Notes: a model not told the origin generated them from the letters alone. 18,812 bases of DNA from Desulfobacteraceae bacterium (GCA_030620375.1 JAUXEW010000025.1:1-18812), one strand, 5' to 3'. Positions 1-8,957 are shown, counted from the stretch's first letter. Program-made: numbers and translations.

Positions 1-1
1 C

Positions 2-133
2 CATCCAGAAACGGCATCTTTTGGCCCGGAGCTTCGTTTTCGCTCTTTTGAAATCCTCAAAATAGCACGCTATTCCTGTGGATTCAAAATCGCTCAGGCC
101 TCGCTCTGAACTAAAATCTACCATTTCTGGATG
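2..133. repeat. 132-nt imperfect palindromic intergenic element
   Basis: The ends are a perfect 10-bp inverted repeat (CATCCAGAAA at 2-11, TTTCTGGATG at 124-133). The centre is a perfect 6-bp one (AATAGC 61-66, GCTATT 69-74). Both share one axis at 67.5. Between them base i keeps pairing with base 135-i in blocks, for example 46-50 with 85-89, 29-32 with 103-106 and 19-22 with 113-116, so the whole stretch can fold into one long interrupted hairpin. No protein is encoded. The size and whole-length symmetry resemble ERIC-type or MITE-type repeats, but copy number cannot be seen here. It ends 37 nt before iorA and could affect that gene's leader. Confidence 0.6.
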
Positions 134-170
134 AGCACTAACTATATCAGATGGTAGCAAGGAAAATCTA

Positions 171-2024
171 ATGCATAAATTACTTGAAGATTGTCCTGGC
201 AAAAAATTGTTTCTTTTGGGAAATGAGGCTATCGCTCGTGGTGCGCTTGAGGCGGGTGTTGCGGTTGTTACAGCCTATCCCGGCACACCTTCATCAGAAA
301 TTTCAATGTATTTTTTTGACATATCCCAAGAAACAGACCTCTATTTTGAGTACAGTACCAATGAAAAAGTCGCGTTGGAAGTGGCGGCCGCAACGGCTAA
401 CAGCGGTGTCCGGAGCATGTGTGTTATGAAACATGTAGGCTTAAACGTTGCTGCAGACGCTCTCATGACGCTTGCCTATTTGGGTGTAAAGGCCGGGTTG
501 GTGATTATTTGTGCAGATGATCCCTTTATGTTTTCCAGTCAGAACGAGCAGGATAACCGGTATTACGCAAAGCTATCCGGACTTCCGATGATAGAGCCAT
601 CATCGGTTCAGGAGTCAAGAGAAATGGTTCAGTATGCCTTCGAATTGTCCGAAACGCTTCAAGAGCCGGTTATTTTCAGAACCACTACACGAATTAACCA
701 TTCTACGGAAGTCGTACCTTTGGGAAAGATTTCTCAGAGAAAGATATCCGGTGATTTTGAAAAAGATCCGTTTAGCTATGTCGCTGTACCGGCCGTATCT
801 AGAAATCTTCATGCCAAACTTTTGAAAAACATAGAGAAAGCTGAAAAATTAAGTGATAATTCCAAGTACAACCTGATTAAGGACGGTGGTGATCTGGGAA
901 TTATTTGCAATGGTGTCAGTTATTTGTATGTTGTTGATGCGATAAGGGAACTTAAGATTGAGGATACAGTTAAAACTATTCGTGTAGGGTTTTCAAATCC
1001 CATGCCGAAAAAAACGATTCAAAATTTTTTAAAGGGTTGTAAGAAGGTGCTGGTGGTCGAAGAAGGTGAACCCTATATGGAAGAAACCGTCAAAGCATTC
1101 GCTCAAGAGGCTGGGTTAACCCTTCCCATTAAGGGAAAGGGAGAAAATCTATTTTCTCGCCTTTATGAATTCGATCCTGTTATGGTGAAGCAGGTTATTT
1201 CTGAGGATTTTGATGTTCCTTATACCCCAACAGCAGCAATCGATTTTTCCGATGTACCGGAACTCCCGCAGCGCCCGCCGAGCCTATGTCCAGGCTGTTC
1301 ACACCGGGCAACGTTTTATGTGGTTAAAAAGGCGGCGGAATTCATGGATTTTATGTGTACTACGGATATTGGTTGCTATACGCTCGGGTTTTTCCCGCCG
1401 CTATCAATGGGGGATTTTTTAATCTGCATGGGGGCTTCTATTGGCACGGGATGTGGATTTTCAAAGGTAACCGGCAAGAAGGTGATTTCCATTATCGGTG
1501 ATTCCACCTTTTTCCATTCCGGAATACCGGGTTTGATTAACGCGGTATTTAATAATCATAATTTTACCCTCGTCATCCTTGATAATGGGACGACGGCAAT
1601 GACCGGTCATCAGCCGCATCCCGGTGTGGATATGAAACAATTGAATCTTGATGGTTACCGTCAAGTTTCTATTGAAGAGATAGTCAAAGCTGCGGGTGTA
1701 TCTCATGTTTCACTGATCAAACCCTTTAAAGTTAAAAAGAGCATCGCGGTTGTGAGGGAGGCGCTTGAATATCAAGGTATTTCGGTGATCATAGCACAAG
1801 AGAAGTGTATCTTATATGCAAAGAGCCTTAGGCAAGAAAAAGCAAAGGCTTTTTATATCAGTGAGAAATGCAAGAATCATAGAAACTGTATTAACGAACT
1901 CGCCTGTCCGGCCTTTTTCATTGAAGAAAACCGAGCCAAAATTGACCCGGCCCTTTGCGTCGGATGTGCGGTATGCGCACAAATTTGTCCTGAAAACGCG
2001 ATACTCCCTTTAAAGAACTCATAA
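171..2024 (+). CDS. iorA: Indolepyruvate ferredoxin oxidoreductase, alpha subunit
   Basis: This is the catalytic subunit of the cytoplasmic, oxygen-sensitive enzyme that oxidatively decarboxylates aryl pyruvates, from aromatic amino-acid transamination, to aryl-acyl-CoA while reducing ferredoxin. It works with IorB, encoded next. The 617 residues match the family's usual length. Residues about 14-180 are the pyrimidine-binding domain with YPGTPSSE at 36-43. CPGCSHRA at 373-380 and GDS 443-445 through LDN 470-472 mark the thiamine-diphosphate domain. The C-terminus is a two-cluster ferredoxin domain. Its second motif is complete (C596, C599, C602, C606-P); the first reads C567-x2-H570-x2-C573-x5-C579-P, so the usual second cysteine is histidine. 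AAGGA at 159-163, 7 nt upstream, supports this ATG. Confidence 0.95.
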   Translation: MHKLLEDCPGKKLFLLGNEAIARGALEAGVAVVTAYPGTPSSEISMYFFDISQETDLYFEYSTNEKVALEVAAATANSGVRSMCVMKHVGLNVAADALMTLAYLGVKAGLVIICADDPFMFSSQNEQDNRYYAKLSGLPMIEPSSVQESREMVQYAFELSETLQEPVIFRTTTRINHSTEVVPLGKISQRKISGDFEKDPFSYVAVPAVSRNLHAKLLKNIEKAEKLSDNSKYNLIKDGGDLGIICNGVSYLYVVDAIRELKIEDTVKTIRVGFSNPMPKKTIQNFLKGCKKVLVVEEGEPYMEETVKAFAQEAGLTLPIKGKGENLFSRLYEFDPVMVKQVISEDFDVPYTPTAAIDFSDVPELPQRPPSLCPGCSHRATFYVVKKAAEFMDFMCTTDIGCYTLGFFPPLSMGDFLICMGASIGTGCGFSKVTGKKVISIIGDSTFFHSGIPGLINAVFNNHNFTLVILDNGTTAMTGHQPHPGVDMKQLNLDGYRQVSIEEIVKAAGVSHVSLIKPFKVKKSIAVVREALEYQGISVIIAQEKCILYAKSLRQEKAKAFYISEKCKNHRNCINELACPAFFIEENRAKIDPALCVGCAVCAQICPENAILPLKNS

Positions 2025-2036
2025 TCTTTCCAGTTT

Positions 2037-2088
2037 GAGCCGAAACAGCGAGCGCATTGCCTGTCGCTTGCTGCGGAGAGCTTCAAAT
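2037..2088 (+). repeat. REP-like hairpin element, copy A
   Basis: This 52-nt stretch begins GAGCCGAAACAGCGAGCGCA, continues with a CGCTTGCTGCGG hairpin core and ends CTTCAAAT. It aligns over its whole length, with one small offset, to 11105-11156, at roughly three quarters identity by eye. It also resembles 8903-8957 and, inverted, 12003-12033. It starts 13 nt after the iorA stop and is non-coding. Such hairpins downstream of genes can stabilise or attenuate transcripts; that role is inferred. Confidence 0.6.
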
Positions 2089-2139
2089 CATAATAATAAT
2101 GATAACCTATTCATGATAGGCTTGAAAACGCTAAAATTT

Positions 2140-2267
2140 GATGGCAGAGTAAAAAGCTTCAAGTTCAAGGCGCACAAATTCTGAGTAATGAAGACTGGTT
2201 ACATTAGTTCAACAGTGGTACTTTAGTGAAGCTTTTCAGCGCTAATTAGACTGTTTACGAAGCCGTC
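2140..2267. repeat. MITE-like element with imperfect terminal inverted repeats
   Basis: The 17-nt ends (GATGGCAGAGTAAAAAG at 2140-2156 and CTGTTTACGAAGCCGTC at 2251-2267) are inverted copies with about 12 of 17 matches. Nested inside is a perfect 9-bp inverted repeat, AAAAGCTTC at 2152-2160 and GAAGCTTTT at 2228-2236. There is no ORF. It fills most of the iorA-iorB gap, where closely spaced genes would be expected. A non-autonomous mobile or palindromic repeat fits best, but no second copy lies in the window. Confidence 0.4.
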
Positions 2268-2306
2268 CAGCATAAGTGGAACCATTTTGATTATAGGACG
2301 ATAGAA

Positions 2307-2903
2307 ATGAAAACAACCCGATTAATTATTGTTGCAGTTGGCGGTCAGGGAAATCTTCTCGCATCTAAGGTTTTGGGAGAAGCGGCACTTATTTCAGACA
2401 TTCCGGTCCGAATGAGCGAAATCCACGGCATGGCCCAGAGAGGCGGCGTCGTAGAATCTTCCATGGTGTTCGGTGATGCCGAAAGTACCATAATTTCGAA
2501 TGGAGATGCAGATGTCTTATTGGGTTTTGAACCGTCTGAAACATTGCGGGCGCTAAATAAATGCAGTTTAAAAACCGTTGTCATAACCAATCTTTCGCCG
2601 CTTCCGCCATTTACGGTGGCCACCGGCCAGGGAGTTTATCCGGATATCGATCAGCTTAAGGATTTAATCCGTAAAAAAACAAAACAATTGATCGCCGTAA
2701 ATGCCGTGGACCTTGCAAAAATGGCCGGGAATACGATGGCTGTGAATATGGTATTGCTCGGTGCTTTAATACAGACCGGTATTCTTCCCCTTTCGGCACA
2801 TAATGTCAAAGAAGCCATTAAAACAAGAACCAGAAAAGATTTCGTTAAAACGAATTTGAAAGCTTTTGACTTCGGTTTTGGAGCTGTGGAAAACATGCGG
2901 TAA
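2307..2903 (+). CDS. iorB: Indolepyruvate ferredoxin oxidoreductase, beta subunit
   Basis: This is the small subunit of the IorAB complex. It forms the gamma-type 2-oxoacid:acceptor oxidoreductase domain that closes the active site over the substrate and CoA. The 198 residues are the usual length. VAVGGQGNLLASKVL near the N-terminus is the family glycine-rich motif, and EIHGMAQRGGVVESSMVFG at about residues 38-56 is the highly conserved signature of this domain. It follows iorA on the same strand but after 282 nt of repeat-rich DNA, so it may be transcribed through or have its own start. AGGA at 2296-2299, about 7 nt before the ATG, supports the start. Confidence 0.93.
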   Translation: MKTTRLIIVAVGGQGNLLASKVLGEAALISDIPVRMSEIHGMAQRGGVVESSMVFGDAESTIISNGDADVLLGFEPSETLRALNKCSLKTVVITNLSPLPPFTVATGQGVYPDIDQLKDLIRKKTKQLIAVNAVDLAKMAGNTMAVNMVLLGALIQTGILPLSAHNVKEAIKTRTRKDFVKTNLKAFDFGFGAVENMR

Positions 2904-3060
2904 TATTTTTGACGGTCTCGAAAAAAAATCAAAACCTGAATCTTTTTTCCCCGATCATTGTAAACCACCATCCGCATAGCGTGGAAAATGAAAGGGTACG
3001 CCAGTGCCTCAATGTTTTAGCTTTATCCCGGTGCAAAGCATGGGGTTTCTTAAAACCATT

Positions 3061-3066
3061 TATAAT
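3061..3066 (+). promoter_or_regulatory. Possible -10 element before the sugar kinase
   Basis: TATAAT sits 15 nt before the kinase ATG, inside a small inverted repeat (CCATT 3057-3061, AATGG 3064-3068). No good -35 is seen 16-18 nt upstream, and no Shine-Dalgarno sequence precedes the ATG. If used, it would give a nearly leaderless transcript. Weak evidence. Confidence 0.2.
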
Positions 3067-3081
3067 GGCTAAGCCTTCAAT

Positions 3082-4641
3082 ATGAATCAAAAAGATCTGG
3101 TGCTCGCCATCGATGCCGGAACCCAAAGTTTAAAGGCATTGGTTTTTAATCCAAAAGGACGGTTGCTGGCAAAGGAAATCGTAACGTTTGTTCCTTATTA
3201 TGCCAACCATCCCGGATGGGCGGAACAGGACCCGATCGTTTTTTGGGAATCCCTGTGCAAGGCTTGTCAACAGTTATGGCTGCAAAATCGGGAACTTAAG
3301 GAACGTATTGGTGGCGTAGCAGTGACCACCCAGCGTGGGACGACCATCAATTTAGATAAAAATGGTAGTCCGCTTAGACCGGCTATCCTCTGGTTGGACC
3401 AGCGTAAAACTTACGGACAACTTCCCTTGAAAGGATTGTGGGGATTTTTTTTTAAAATCTTACGGCTTGAGACGACCGTTTCATATTTTCAGAGGGAGGC
3501 TGAAGCAAATTGGATCCATACATATCAGCCGGACGTTTGGCAGAATACACATAAATATTTGCTCCTTTCCGGATATCTGACATACAAATTGACCGGTGAT
3601 TTTGTGGATTCCATCGGATGTCAAGTCGGATATATCCCTTTTGACTATAAGCGACTGAAGTGGGCTTCGGATCGGAATTGGAAATGGGAATGTTTACCGG
3701 TGGATCGATCAATGCTTCCTGAACTTGTTCCCCCTGGCCAGATTCTTGGAGACATAACCCCTAAAGCAGCAGATGAAACAGGTATTCCTAAAGGCCTTCC
3801 CGTAATTGCGGCAGCCGCCGATAAGGCGTGCGAGATCATTGGATCGGGGAGTCTGGACCCTTCCATCGGCTGCTTAAGTTATGGAACCACTGCCACTATT
3901 AACATCACTCACCAAAGGTACATCGAACCGATTTCGTTGTTGCCAGCATATCCTTCAGCAATTCCGGGATATCATGCAGTCGAGGTACAAGTCTATCGGG
4001 GGTATTGGATGGTGAATTGGTTTAAAGAAGAGTTCGGATACCCTGAACAACAAGAAGCTGCTGTTCAGGGGTTCACACCGGAATCCCTGTTCGAAAATTT
4101 TCTCGACGACATCCCTCCCGGTTCTATGGGGCTTGTCCTTCAGCCATATTGGTCTCCCGGCTTGAAACATCCGGGGCCGGAAGCCAAAGGCGCGATAATC
4201 GGTTTTGGGGATGTTCATACGCGAGCGCATCTTTATCGGTCAATTATAGAGGGGGTGGCATATGCCCTTAGGGAGGGAAAAGAGCGAATTGAACAGCGCA
4301 GCAGAATACCGATTACAAGCCTTCGGGTGTCCGGCGGCGGATCCCAAAGTGACAATGCGTTACAATTAACGGCCGATATATTCGGAATCCCGACGGCAAG
4401 ACCGCATTTATATGAAACTTCAGGGCTAGGCGCTGCAATCGATGCAGCTGTCGGTTTAGGGCTTTTTAATGATTTTTCCTCAGCCGTAAAAACAATGACG
4501 CAAGTAGGTGAAGTATTTGAACCGAATTATCAAAACCATCGGCTATACAATTCACTTTATCATGATGTTTATAAAAAAATGTATAAACGCCTCAAACCAT
4601 TATACGAACGAATCAGAGAGATATCCGGCTATCCCAAATAA
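3082..4641 (+). CDS. FGGY-family carbohydrate kinase
   Basis: A cytoplasmic ATP-dependent sugar or polyol kinase of the actin-like FGGY fold (xylulokinase, glycerol kinase, gluconate kinase relatives). The 519 residues are family length. DAGTQS at 11-16 is the N-terminal phosphate-binding loop, LWLDQRK (D106) is a substrate-contact position, AADKACE carries the likely catalytic base D247, GTTATI near 269 is a second nucleotide loop, and VSGGGSQSDN at 417-425 is the C-terminal signature that binds adenosine. The acceptor cannot be read from the sequence; the region around residues 305-345 does not match a subfamily I recognise. It lies 178 nt after iorB and 22 nt before recN, so it may be co-transcribed with recN. 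No clear ribosome binding site precedes the ATG. Confidence 0.88.
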   Translation: MNQKDLVLAIDAGTQSLKALVFNPKGRLLAKEIVTFVPYYANHPGWAEQDPIVFWESLCKACQQLWLQNRELKERIGGVAVTTQRGTTINLDKNGSPLRPAILWLDQRKTYGQLPLKGLWGFFFKILRLETTVSYFQREAEANWIHTYQPDVWQNTHKYLLLSGYLTYKLTGDFVDSIGCQVGYIPFDYKRLKWASDRNWKWECLPVDRSMLPELVPPGQILGDITPKAADETGIPKGLPVIAAAADKACEIIGSGSLDPSIGCLSYGTTATINITHQRYIEPISLLPAYPSAIPGYHAVEVQVYRGYWMVNWFKEEFGYPEQQEAAVQGFTPESLFENFLDDIPPGSMGLVLQPYWSPGLKHPGPEAKGAIIGFGDVHTRAHLYRSIIEGVAYALREGKERIEQRSRIPITSLRVSGGGSQSDNALQLTADIFGIPTARPHLYETSGLGAAIDAAVGLGLFNDFSSAVKTMTQVGEVFEPNYQNHRLYNSLYHDVYKKMYKRLKPLYERIREISGYPK

Positions 4642-4663
4642 GTCATAGCAGAATTAAATAATT

Positions 4664-6367
4664 ATGCTTAGTGAATTGTCGATTAAAAATTTTGCCATTA
4701 TTGATGACCTTCGGATCGTATTTTTCGATGGATTAACCATAATAAGCGGAGAAACCGGAGCGGGGAAATCGATCATTATCGATGCGGTCAATCTGCTTTT
4801 GGGTAGTCGGGCATCGGCCAATCTCATTCGTGCCGGGTGCAAGGCAGCAGAACTTGAGGCACATTTTGAGGTCGCCCCCGGCAGTATTACCGGACAGATA
4901 ATGACGGCACACGGGTTTGATCCAGCGGAAGGACTATTAATCCGAAGAATTATATCTCATAGCAATCGGCACAAAATATATATTAACGGACGTTTGGCAA
5001 CCATACAAATGCTAAGTTCAGTTACTGAAAACTTGGCGAGCATATCCGGTCAACATGTTCATCAGGGACTTTTAAAAGAGGACCTGCAGTTGATGATGCT
5101 GGATCAATTCGGTGGCCTCCTTTCGTTACGGAAATCGGTTTTTCAATGTTTTCATGAATTCATACCGTTGATTCAGCAACGGAAAGAACTTTGTCATTTA
5201 AAGGAGCGTCAAGCGGCACAGGTTGAGCTACTGCAATTTCAAAGAAAAGAAATTATTTCCGCTTCGATACAACCCGGGGAAGATGAAATTCTGAGTCAGG
5301 AAAGGATGCGTCTTAAAAATGGTGAACAGCTGTATCAAACCGTTTTAGATTGTATAGAAACACTATACGATACACCAGGCTCTATTATTGAGCGGTTGAC
5401 CGAGGTAAAAAAGAATTTGAATAAAGCATCCCGGATCGATGCGGGGTTAAGCGAAAAGGTAGAAAATATAGATGGAACCGTTTATCATATTGAAGATCTT
5501 GCCGGGGAATTAAGAACCTATTTACAAAACATTCAGTTGGACCAGAAACAACTCGAAGATATTGAAGAGCGTTTGGATATCCTGCAGAAATTAAAGCGAA
5601 AATACGGCGGGTCATTGGACAGTATTCTGGCGCGTCTTGAATCGATCGAAAAAGACCTTTTTAAGATCGAAAACATTTCAGAAAAAATCGAAGCTGTAGA
5701 GTCACAGCTAAAAGGGCTTTATGATCAATTGGCCAAACTTGCCATTAGACTGTCTGGAGCACGAAAAAAGACAGCCAAAAAACTCGCTGAAAAGGTGGAA
5801 AATGAACTGGCCGGTTTGAAGATGCCACATACAAAATTTTCTATATCCCTTCGGTCTTTGCCTGTAAGTAGCAATACCGATCCCTATCTTATCACAAACG
5901 GCAAGATGATTTCGGAAACCGGTATTGATACCGCAACATTCATGATTGCCCCCAATGTGGGAGAAGAATTAAAACCGCTGGCAAGTATTGCTTCCGGGGG
6001 AGAGCTTTCGAGAGTTGTGTTGGCTTTAAAGGCGATATTGGCACAGACGGAATCGGTTGCAACCATCGTGTTTGATGAGGTTGATGCCGGAATCGGAGGC
6101 AGCATGGCCGCGGTTGTGGGGAAAAAACTGTCATCTCTGGCCCGTTTTCATCAAGTGCTCTGCATTACACATTTGCCGCAAATTGCAAAATTTGGTGATC
6201 ATCATTTCAGGGTATCCAAACAAGTGGCCGAGGGAAGAACAAGAACCACCATCGATCCGGTTACCGAAGAAGAACGGGTAGCGGAAATCGCCAGAATGTT
6301 GGGCGGCGAGAAAATTACCCGGACAACACTGAACCACGCCAGGGAGATGCTCAGAAAAAAATCATGA
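4664..6367 (+). CDS. recN: DNA repair protein RecN
   Basis: An SMC-like ATPase that acts early in double-strand-break repair, gathering broken ends before RecA-dependent recombination. The 567 residues are close to the E. coli protein. GETGAGKS at 29-36 is Walker A, SGQHVHQGLL is the RecN version of a conserved N-terminal loop, and the middle (about 150-380) is rich in charged residues as expected of the short coiled-coil arms. ASGGELSRVVLALK is the ABC signature, and TIVFDEVDAGIGG is Walker B with the D-loop region. It starts 22 nt after the kinase without a good Shine-Dalgarno sequence, and its TGA overlaps the next gene's ATG in ATGA, which indicates translational coupling. Confidence 0.95.
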   Translation: MLSELSIKNFAIIDDLRIVFFDGLTIISGETGAGKSIIIDAVNLLLGSRASANLIRAGCKAAELEAHFEVAPGSITGQIMTAHGFDPAEGLLIRRIISHSNRHKIYINGRLATIQMLSSVTENLASISGQHVHQGLLKEDLQLMMLDQFGGLLSLRKSVFQCFHEFIPLIQQRKELCHLKERQAAQVELLQFQRKEIISASIQPGEDEILSQERMRLKNGEQLYQTVLDCIETLYDTPGSIIERLTEVKKNLNKASRIDAGLSEKVENIDGTVYHIEDLAGELRTYLQNIQLDQKQLEDIEERLDILQKLKRKYGGSLDSILARLESIEKDLFKIENISEKIEAVESQLKGLYDQLAKLAIRLSGARKKTAKKLAEKVENELAGLKMPHTKFSISLRSLPVSSNTDPYLITNGKMISETGIDTATFMIAPNVGEELKPLASIASGGELSRVVLALKAILAQTESVATIVFDEVDAGIGGSMAAVVGKKLSSLARFHQVLCITHLPQIAKFGDHHFRVSKQVAEGRTRTTIDPVTEEERVAEIARMLGGEKITRTTLNHAREMLRKKS

Positions 6368-8550
6368 ATATTTATAGCATTCCTCCGATATTGACACTTT
6401 GCAGTTTGCTGGGGCTGGGCGTTTTAACCGTTAGGCACGGCCGCTGGACCGGAGCCGATATTCTTTTCTTTGTTATTTGCCTGCTCGGATCGTTTCTTTA
6501 CATTGACATTCTTTTGGTCTTCAATGTGCAATCAGCTAAAACAGCACTTTTGATCAGTCGTGTAGATCATATTTTCATAGTATATCTTTTTCCCGTATAC
6601 CTTCATTTCTTCCATGTTTATATAGGGATTAAAAAGAGGAACTGGCTCATTTTATTTGCATATGTATATGCCTTTATCCTCATGTGGTTTACCCAATCTC
6701 CACTTTATATCGAATCCATGGAAAAATATTATTTTGGTTTTTTTGCAAAGGGAGGTGTAATTTATCCCTTTTTCGGTGTGCTTACACTGTTTGTATCCGT
6801 TTATGTCGTCCTGTTAATCTATCATGCCATTCGTTTGGAAAAAAGCAGTATACGGAAATTCAAGCTAAAATATATGCTGGCCGGATTCGGTATTATGGGG
6901 TTGTTGAACGGGCTCAATATCTTACCGATCAGCGGTATTTCCATATATCCGCCTGGCAATTTGAGCTTTTTGCCGCTTATCATTTTCGGTTTTGGGCTTT
7001 TTAAACATGATTTATTGGATACGGGGGTGTTGATTCAAAAAGGTTTAATCTACTCCATTTTGACTTCATTTTTAACCGGTTTGTACGCCCTGGTTATTAT
7101 CGGGGCTAATAGCCTGTTAAGCGGGTATGATTTTTCAAATTCAATTTTTTTCTCAATCGCCTTTTTTTTCTTGATTGCCGTTATTTTGGGGCCATTAAAA
7201 ACGCAGATACAGGTTATTGTGGATCGAATCTTTTTAAAAGGAAAGTATAACTATCAAAAGACCGTGAAAAAAGTGGGCCGGATGATAACTTCCGTTTTAG
7301 ATGTAGCGGGTATTTCAAAACAAATCATGGATACGGTAACAGAAACGATGCAGATCGATAATTGCTCGCTCTTTTTGTGTAATTCCGCGGAGGATGAATT
7401 TGAAAACTATTCCGTTAGCGAGAGGACAGCTTCCTCGATTCCGACGACCTTTGGGAAAGATTCATCCATCGTTCAGGCGTTAAAGGAACTCCAAAAACCC
7501 ATTTTTTGCTCTCATTTTATGGAACAGCAAGATCGAGCTTGTTTAGAGAACATCATTTCCGAATTCGATATGCTCAATGCCGTTATCGTTATACCCATGA
7601 TTTACAAAGACGGATTAAATGGATTTCTTTCTCTGGGTGAAAAACGTTCCGGAGACCTGTTTACTTCTGAAGATATAGATTTGCTGGAAACGTTGGCCAG
7701 TCAGGGTTCTCTGGCTGTTGAAAATGCAAAAGCCTATCGGCAGATAGCGGAATTGAATGAAAATCTTGAGAAAACGGTTGAAGAAAGAACCGTCGCACTT
7801 AAAGAAGCACTACATGAAAAGGAGAGGACTCAAGAGCAGCTTATACGGTCGGAAAGTTTGGCGGCAATCGGCCAATTGGTCGCGGGTACCGCTCATGAAT
7901 TGAACAATCCGCTGGCCTCGGTGACAAGTTTGCTGCAGTCCTCCATAGAAGACCTCAGGGGATGGGACGGCAAAGATTCACTGGATGATGATTTTATTGA
8001 AGATCTTGAATTTGCCGAAAAAGAACTTAAACGGGCGAAGAAAATTGTTGACAGCCTTTTGGGACTTTCCAGACAGGGGCAAACTTATTCTGAAAGCGTC
8101 AATATGAATGCGGTGGTTAAGGATGCCTTGAGGATATTATACAACCAATACAAAAATGGTAACCTTGAAATGATCGAGCATTATGCCCAAAATTTACCCG
8201 AAGTTCAGGGGAATTTTTCCAACCTGGGGCAGGTTTTGCTGAATATCATTCAAAACGCTATACAGGCCTTAGGTGAGGCCGGTGGAAAGATCTTTATCAG
8301 TACGCGGTATGAAAAAGATATAAAACAGGTGGTATTTGAATGCGCCGATACAGGCCCCGGAATTCCGAATGCCCATCGTCAAGACATTTTCAAGCCCTTT
8401 TTTACAACCAAAACAGTTGGAAAAGGAACCGGTTTGGGGCTATATATCTGCCATGAGATCGTTGAAAAGCACGGAGGAACCATAAAACTGCAAGATAATA
8501 ATGGCCAGGGTGCAAAATTTGTGGTAAGTTTGCCGGCGAAGACAGCTTAA
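6364..8550 (+). CDS. Membrane sensor histidine kinase, multi-TM plus GAF
   Basis: An inner-membrane two-component sensor of 728 residues. Residues 1-280 hold about seven to nine hydrophobic segments (near 7-22, 32-53, 67-89, 93-110, 131-154, 168-186, 201-212, 227-252, 259-278), resembling the 7TM-type input domain of some kinases, including PrsK of the PEP-CTERM system. Residues about 300-455 look like a GAF domain, and 455-495 a coiled coil. The kinase core follows: GTAHELNNP with phospho-acceptor H511, N-box NIIQNAIQAL (N631), DTGPGIP 662-668, FFTTK and GTGLGL 688-693. No response regulator is adjacent, so the partner is unknown. It overlaps recN by 4 nt, an unexpected pairing of a sensor with a repair gene. 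Confidence 0.9.
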   Translation: MNIYSIPPILTLCSLLGLGVLTVRHGRWTGADILFFVICLLGSFLYIDILLVFNVQSAKTALLISRVDHIFIVYLFPVYLHFFHVYIGIKKRNWLILFAYVYAFILMWFTQSPLYIESMEKYYFGFFAKGGVIYPFFGVLTLFVSVYVVLLIYHAIRLEKSSIRKFKLKYMLAGFGIMGLLNGLNILPISGISIYPPGNLSFLPLIIFGFGLFKHDLLDTGVLIQKGLIYSILTSFLTGLYALVIIGANSLLSGYDFSNSIFFSIAFFFLIAVILGPLKTQIQVIVDRIFLKGKYNYQKTVKKVGRMITSVLDVAGISKQIMDTVTETMQIDNCSLFLCNSAEDEFENYSVSERTASSIPTTFGKDSSIVQALKELQKPIFCSHFMEQQDRACLENIISEFDMLNAVIVIPMIYKDGLNGFLSLGEKRSGDLFTSEDIDLLETLASQGSLAVENAKAYRQIAELNENLEKTVEERTVALKEALHEKERTQEQLIRSESLAAIGQLVAGTAHELNNPLASVTSLLQSSIEDLRGWDGKDSLDDDFIEDLEFAEKELKRAKKIVDSLLGLSRQGQTYSESVNMNAVVKDALRILYNQYKNGNLEMIEHYAQNLPEVQGNFSNLGQVLLNIIQNAIQALGEAGGKIFISTRYEKDIKQVVFECADTGPGIPNAHRQDIFKPFFTTKTVGKGTGLGLYICHEIVEKHGGTIKLQDNNGQGAKFVVSLPAKTA

Positions 8551-8631
8551 TTTTTCGTGCTGAAGTTTCGCACCCTAACATCAAAGAAAGTCCTCATTTT
8601 TGGGGAGACATGATATGATCGAGGTGAAATG

Positions 8632-8874
8632 ATGCCGATATATGAATTTAGATGCTTAAAGTGCCAGGAGTGTTTTGAACTGCTCATTATGAATAATGAT
8701 GGAGAGATTGAGACCCGTTGCCCGAAGTGTAAATCAGAAGACTTTGAGCGAATACTGAGCACCACAAGCCATACTGCTGGTTATAGTTCTGGTGGTTCCA
8801 GGGCTAATCGCCAGACAAGGACCTGTTCAAGCGGAACTTGTACAACCTATGATATCCCAGGCCTATCACGATGA
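8632..8874 (+). CDS. FmdB-family zinc ribbon protein
   Basis: A small protein of the FmdB/CxxC_CxxC putative regulatory family. It begins MPIYEFRC, the typical family start, with C-x2-C at CLKC and a second pair at CPKC about 24 residues later, together making one zinc ribbon. The tail is Ser/Thr/Gly-rich with two further cysteines (TCSSGTC). I place the start at the second of two adjacent ATGs: the family begins MPxYE, and GAGGTG at 8621-8626 is 5 nt from 8632 but only 2 nt from 8629. It follows the kinase by 81 nt and may share its transcript. The molecular role of this family is not well established. Confidence 0.85.
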   Translation: MPIYEFRCLKCQECFELLIMNNDGEIETRCPKCKSEDFERILSTTSHTAGYSSGGSRANRQTRTCSSGTCTTYDIPGLSR

Positions 8875-8902
8875 GCGGGGCGTTATTCAAAAATCCTTTG
8901 TT

Positions 8903-8957
8903 TAACCGAAACATTGAGCACATTCCCCGTAGCTAGCTGCAGATAGCTACAGTTGAA
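8903..8957 (+). repeat. REP-like hairpin element, copy B
   Basis: AACCGAAACATTGAGCACAT followed by TCCCCGTAGC matches the repeat family of copies A, C and D. Its hairpin is the clearest: GTAGCTA 8929-8935 and TAGCTAC 8944-8950, a perfect 7-bp stem with an 8-nt loop. It occupies the gap between the FmdB-like gene and the radical SAM gene. Confidence 0.6.
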
